Assembly (NCBI RefSeq): GCF_018736105.1
Contig: NZ_CP076135.1
Span: 186,001-250,000 of the forward strand
Source: Bradyrhizobium sediminis
GTDB lineage: Bacteria > Pseudomonadota > Alphaproteobacteria > Rhizobiales > Xanthobacteraceae
Reading direction: 5' to 3'
Length of the DNA: 64,000 nt
The position numbers and the translations under genes were made by a program. The notes under the pieces are model-generated. The model searched no databases. It had not been told where the DNA came from and worked only from the letters and a program-made list of their open reading frames with translations. The stretch's first letter is position 1, and each line of letters starts with the position of its first letter. This document shows, one piece after another, positions 61,200 to 64,000 of the stretch.

Positions 61200-62792
61200 C
61201 TAGTGCCGGAAATGCCTGACGCCGGTGAACACCATGGCGATCCCGGCATCGTCGGCGGCCTTGATGACCTCGTCGTCGCGGATCGACCCGCCGGGCTGAA
61301 TGACCGCGGTGGCGCCGGCCTCGATCGCGACCAATAGCCCGTCGGCAAACGGAAAGAACGCGTCGGAGGCGACCACGGAGCCCTTGGTCATGGGCTCAGC
61401 CAGCTTGGCTTCGGCGGCGGCGTCCTGTGCCTTGCGCGCGGCGATCCGCGAGGAATCCACCCGGCTCATCTGTCCGGCGCCGATGCCGACAGTGGCGAGA
61501 TCCTTGGCGTAGATGATGGTGTTGGATTTGACGTGCTTGGCGACGCGGAACGCGAATTTGAGGTCGCGCAGCTCCGCTTCCGTCGGCGCCCGTTTGGTCA
61601 CCGTCCTGAGGGTGATGTCATCGACCACGGCGTTGTCGCGGCTCTGTACCAGCAAGCCACCGGCGACGGTCTTCGCGGTCAGGCCCGCGGCGCGCGGATC
61701 GGGCAGGCTGCCCGCGAGCAGGAGCCGCAAGTTTCGCCGCTTGGCGATGATCGCAATGGCTTCCTCGGTCGCATCGGGGGCAATGATGACTTCGGTCAAG
61801 ATTTCGGTGATGACGCGTGCCGTATCGGCATCGAGCGTACGATTGACGGCGATAATCCCGCCATACGGCGATTGGGTGTCGCAGGCGAAGGCCTTGCGAT
61901 AGGCGCTGATGAGGTCGGCTCCCTCGGCGACGCCGCAGGGATTGGCGTGCTTGACGATGACGCAGGCCGCGGTGCGCGCCGGATCGAATTCGGCGATGCA
62001 TTCATAGGCGGCGTCGGTGTCGTTGATGTTGTTGTAGGAGAGTTCCTTGCCCTGCAGCTGCCGCGCTGTGGCGACGCCCGGGCGCTTGTCGGGCGTGCGG
62101 TAGAAAGCGGCGGTCTGGTGCGGGTTCTCGCCATAGCGCAACGCCTGGATCAAGCGCCCGCCGAAGGCGCGGAAGTCCGGCGCATCGGTCTTGTTCTGGG
62201 CGGCAAACCAGTTCGAGATCGCCGCGTCATAGGCGGCGGTGCGGGCATAGGCCTTGGCGGCGAGCCGGCGGCGCAAGGGAAGCCGGGTCGCGCCCTGGTT
62301 GGCGGCGAGTTCATCGAGCACCGCCTGATAGTCCTGCGCCTCGACGACGACCGCAACGTCGTCGTGGTTCTTCGCGGCGGCGCGGATCATCGCGGGCCCG
62401 CCGATATCGATGTTCTCGATGCACTCCTCATAGCCGGCGCCGTTGTCGACGGTGGCCTCGAACGGATAGAGATTGACCACCAGAAGGTCGATCGGTGCGA
62501 TGCTGTGGCTCCTCATCGCCGCGGCATGTTCGGCATTGTCGCGGATCGCCAGCAGTCCGCCATGCACTTTCGGGTGCAGGGTCTTGACGCGGCCGTCCAT
62601 CATCTCCGGAAAACCGGTCAGTTCCGAAACGTCCCTGACCTTGAGGCCGGCGGCGGCAATCGCCTTCGCGGTGCCGCCGGTAGAGACTAGCTCGATGCCG
62701 TGGCCGGCCAGTGCGCGGGCGAATTCGATCAGCCCCGATTTGTCCGAAACGGACAACAGGGCGCGGGTTACGCGGCGCGGACGGTCTGTCAT
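61200..62792 (-). CDS. purH: Bifunctional AICAR transformylase / IMP cyclohydrolase
   Basis: The protein has 530 residues, the standard length. It performs the last two steps of IMP synthesis. The N-terminal cyclohydrolase domain (about residues 1-200) has [30 protein letters not shown] and [16 protein letters not shown]. The C-terminal transformylase has [15 protein letters not shown] (about residues 213-227), [14 protein letters not shown] with the catalytic Lys-His, and [35 protein letters not shown] (pieces). It follows the heparinase-type gene, an order common in alphaproteobacteria. Confidence 0.97.
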   Translation of the reverse strand: MTDRPRRVTRALLSVSDKSGLIEFARALAGHGIELVSTGGTAKAIAAAGLKVRDVSELTGFPEMMDGRVKTLHPKVHGGLLAIRDNAEHAAAMRSHSIAPIDLLVVNLYPFEATVDNGAGYEECIENIDIGGPAMIRAAAKNHDDVAVVVEAQDYQAVLDELAANQGATRLPLRRRLAAKAYARTAAYDAAISNWFAAQNKTDAPDFRAFGGRLIQALRYGENPHQTAAFYRTPDKRPGVATARQLQGKELSYNNINDTDAAYECIAEFDPARTAACVIVKHANPCGVAEGADLISAYRKAFACDTQSPYGGIIAVNRTLDADTARVITEILTEVIIAPDATEEAIAIIAKRRNLRLLLAGSLPDPRAAGLTAKTVAGGLLVQSRDNAVVDDITLRTVTKRAPTEAELRDLKFAFRVAKHVKSNTIIYAKDLATVGIGAGQMSRVDSSRIAARKAQDAAAEAKLAEPMTKGSVVASDAFFPFADGLLVAIEAGATAVIQPGGSIRDDEVIKAADDAGIAMVFTGVRHFRH

Positions 62793-62886
62793 GGCTTCAA
62801 TCCTGCAAAATAGGCCTGCCCGGTAGCACGGTTTTGTCAGCCACGAAACCGGGGTCGGCAGGGCGTGTCTGTGTTGGTCACAAATT

Positions 62887-64000
62887 TCAGAGCGGCAATT
62901 CCGGCTCGCGGCGGGCGCTGCGCCTTGCTGCCGTGGTCGAGGCCGACGTCGTCGAGCGCACGAAGCTCCAGCGGATCGAGGAGGCGTGCCGAGAATCCTG
63001 CCGGATCACGATCTGGACGGTGCGGCGGGGGCCGTCATTGCCGGCCAGGAACACGCTGTCCTCGAGCTCGACCTTGTCGTCGAGCGCCTCGAAGGTCCAG
63101 ACGTCGCGGTTCGGCAGCACCAGCATCACGCCGCGGGCGTCGGAAAGACGGCTCGCCTTCACCGCGGGATGCAGGTGAAATCGCAGCGCGTAGTCGGTCT
63201 CGTTGCCCCTGATCCGTCCTCCCGGCGCCGCCGACAGGGTGTCCTCGCCGTCGAGCCTGGAGCCGTCATGCGCGGCCATCAGCACCCGGCGATGCACCAC
63301 GCCGAAGCGAGCGAGGTAGCCGTCATGCGAGGTGGTCAGCAGCACGCCGTTGGCGACCGCCTCGCGATGGCTCTCGACATGAACCGGGCCGCCGACGATG
63401 GGCGAGCCCTGCAGCAGCCGCTTCATCGCCGACAGCTCGACGAACTGGCACGATGAGGTGTCGTGATAGGTCAAAGTGGAATGCGCCGGCGTGCTGCGCG
63501 CAAATGCGCGCCAGTTGTCGCGCCCGGTGCTGGGCATGCCGCAATTGACGACGATCCGGCTGAGACCGGAGGATAATTCGAACGAGAGGCATCCGGCATG
63601 GGCGTCGTGGCTGACGCTCGGCGGCGGTGGCGCGCCGGTGTCCATGATGACCGTCATCGCGCCAGCATCGAGGCGCTGAAAGCCGGTATGCGGCATGTTC
63701 GCCATCGGCGCGCCATGGGTGTCGTCATAGGCGAGCAGCGTCGCCAGCAAATCGGACGGCGCGCTGCTCATGCCGTTGAACAGTGCAAAACTGCCGTCGC
63801 CATGGCGGAAGAAGCGCAGCATCGGCATCATACGATCGATGGCGTTCAACAGCGCCGCCGGCGGCGCGATGTTGCGGGCGGCGAAGGTCTGCCGCAGCGG
63901 CAACAGGTCGATCAACAGCTCGATCAGCGCGCCGGGATTGCGCGAGATGTGCCCGCCGTCCGGGAGGATCTGCCGTTGCAGCTCGTCGGAAAGCTTGCGC
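62887..64000 (-). CDS. Heparinase II/III family protein, C-terminal part, cut by window edge
   Basis: The frame stays open through the right edge (63916-64000 reads [20 protein letters not shown] then NPGALIELL), so the N-terminus is outside and the gene spans beyond 64000. Visible parts are [21 protein letters not shown], the linker [19 protein letters not shown] and the beta-sandwich with [37 protein letters not shown] and [19 protein letters not shown] [16 protein letters not shown]. Family members cleave acidic polysaccharides. In alphaproteobacteria they usually lie between rsmB and purH, as here with purH 94 bp downstream. Confidence 0.87.
   Translation of the reverse strand, partial: RKLSDELQRQILPDGGHISRNPGALIELLIDLLPLRQTFAARNIAPPAALLNAIDRMMPMLRFFRHGDGSFALFNGMSSAPSDLLATLLAYDDTHGAPMANMPHTGFQRLDAGAMTVIMDTGAPPPPSVSHDAHAGCLSFELSSGLSRIVVNCGMPSTGRDNWRAFARSTPAHSTLTYHDTSSCQFVELSAMKRLLQGSPIVGGPVHVESHREAVANGVLLTTSHDGYLARFGVVHRRVLMAAHDGSRLDGEDTLSAAPGGRIRGNETDYALRFHLHPAVKASRLSDARGVMLVLPNRDVWTFEALDDKVELEDSVFLAGNDGPRRTVQIVIRQDSRHASSIRWSFVRSTTSASTTAARRSARREPELPL

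Overview
The window looks like part of the main chromosome of a Bradyrhizobium-type alphaproteobacterium (Bradyrhizobiaceae/Nitrobacteraceae). The evidence is high GC, alphaproteobacterial gene families throughout, the conserved origin-proximal gene order (mltA, Tim44, secB, dnaQ-like, coaE, maf, ppsR | hemJ, rho, mnmE, mnmG, rsmG, parA, parB, holA, lptE, leuS) and many short palindromic repeats of the kind scattered through Bradyrhizobium genomes. Nothing in the window looks like a large genomic island, prophage or CRISPR locus. Most of it is housekeeping sequence.

Layout. Positions 1-4740 carry mostly minus-strand genes pointing away from a 395-bp non-coding gap at 4741-5135. From 5136 to 13417 the genes are plus-strand and point away from the same gap. 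The gap holds near-consensus DnaA boxes, GANTC methylation sites and an AT-rich tract, and it occupies the position of the Caulobacter chromosomal origin, so I call it the likely oriC. Four parS sites (8793-10918) lie in and around mnmG/rsmG next to parAB. Positions 13414-19428 are holA, lptE, leuS and a diguanylate cyclase. Positions 19525-29735 hold a PLP-homeostasis protein, a hydratase-family enzyme, an L,D-transpeptidase, an OmpR-type response regulator followed by a lone cNMP-binding protein, xthA, a TetR with a small membrane protein, lolA, ftsK and an aminotransferase. The likely operon aminotransferase-ftsK-lolA has a consensus CtrA box upstream.

Positions 29985-34786 form a minus-strand CoA-chemistry operon (ADP-forming acyl-CoA synthetase, GFA protein, CaiB-type CoA transferase, CitE-type lyase) with an 11-base G tract at one ribosome binding site. 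Positions 35164-41036 carry two successive glnK-amtB pairs, a GYF-domain membrane protein and tesB. Positions 41256-45582 hold a UbiH-family hydroxylase, a Trm112-like protein, a second TetR/small-membrane-protein pair, a Lon-N protein and a thioredoxin-TPR protein. A tRNA-Gly (45836-45910) abuts a decayed transposase fragment. Positions 46432-58100 are accessory metabolic genes: a PQQ-type sugar dehydrogenase with a c4-type cytochrome, ketopantoate reductase-like, DsbA-like isomerase, DUF2239, GST, GIY-YIG, serine hydrolase, SDR, gamma-glutamyltransferase and MFS. Three of these (DUF2239, GST, GIY-YIG) share an apparent operator motif. Positions 58110-60912 are a VanA/VanB-type oxygenase operon that includes its own GntR regulator and has two palindromic operators upstream. 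The window ends with purH and a heparinase II/III-family gene cut by the edge.

How the parts work together: the origin side combines replication initiation (oriC), segregation (parABS) and late division (ftsK). The CtrA box and GANTC palindromes suggest cell-cycle control of some of these genes. The GlnK/AmtB duplication points to ammonium uptake under nitrogen control. Start sites were moved downstream of the longest possible frame where a Shine-Dalgarno sequence or family alignment favoured it. All functional names rest on reading the protein sequences by eye. No database search was run.
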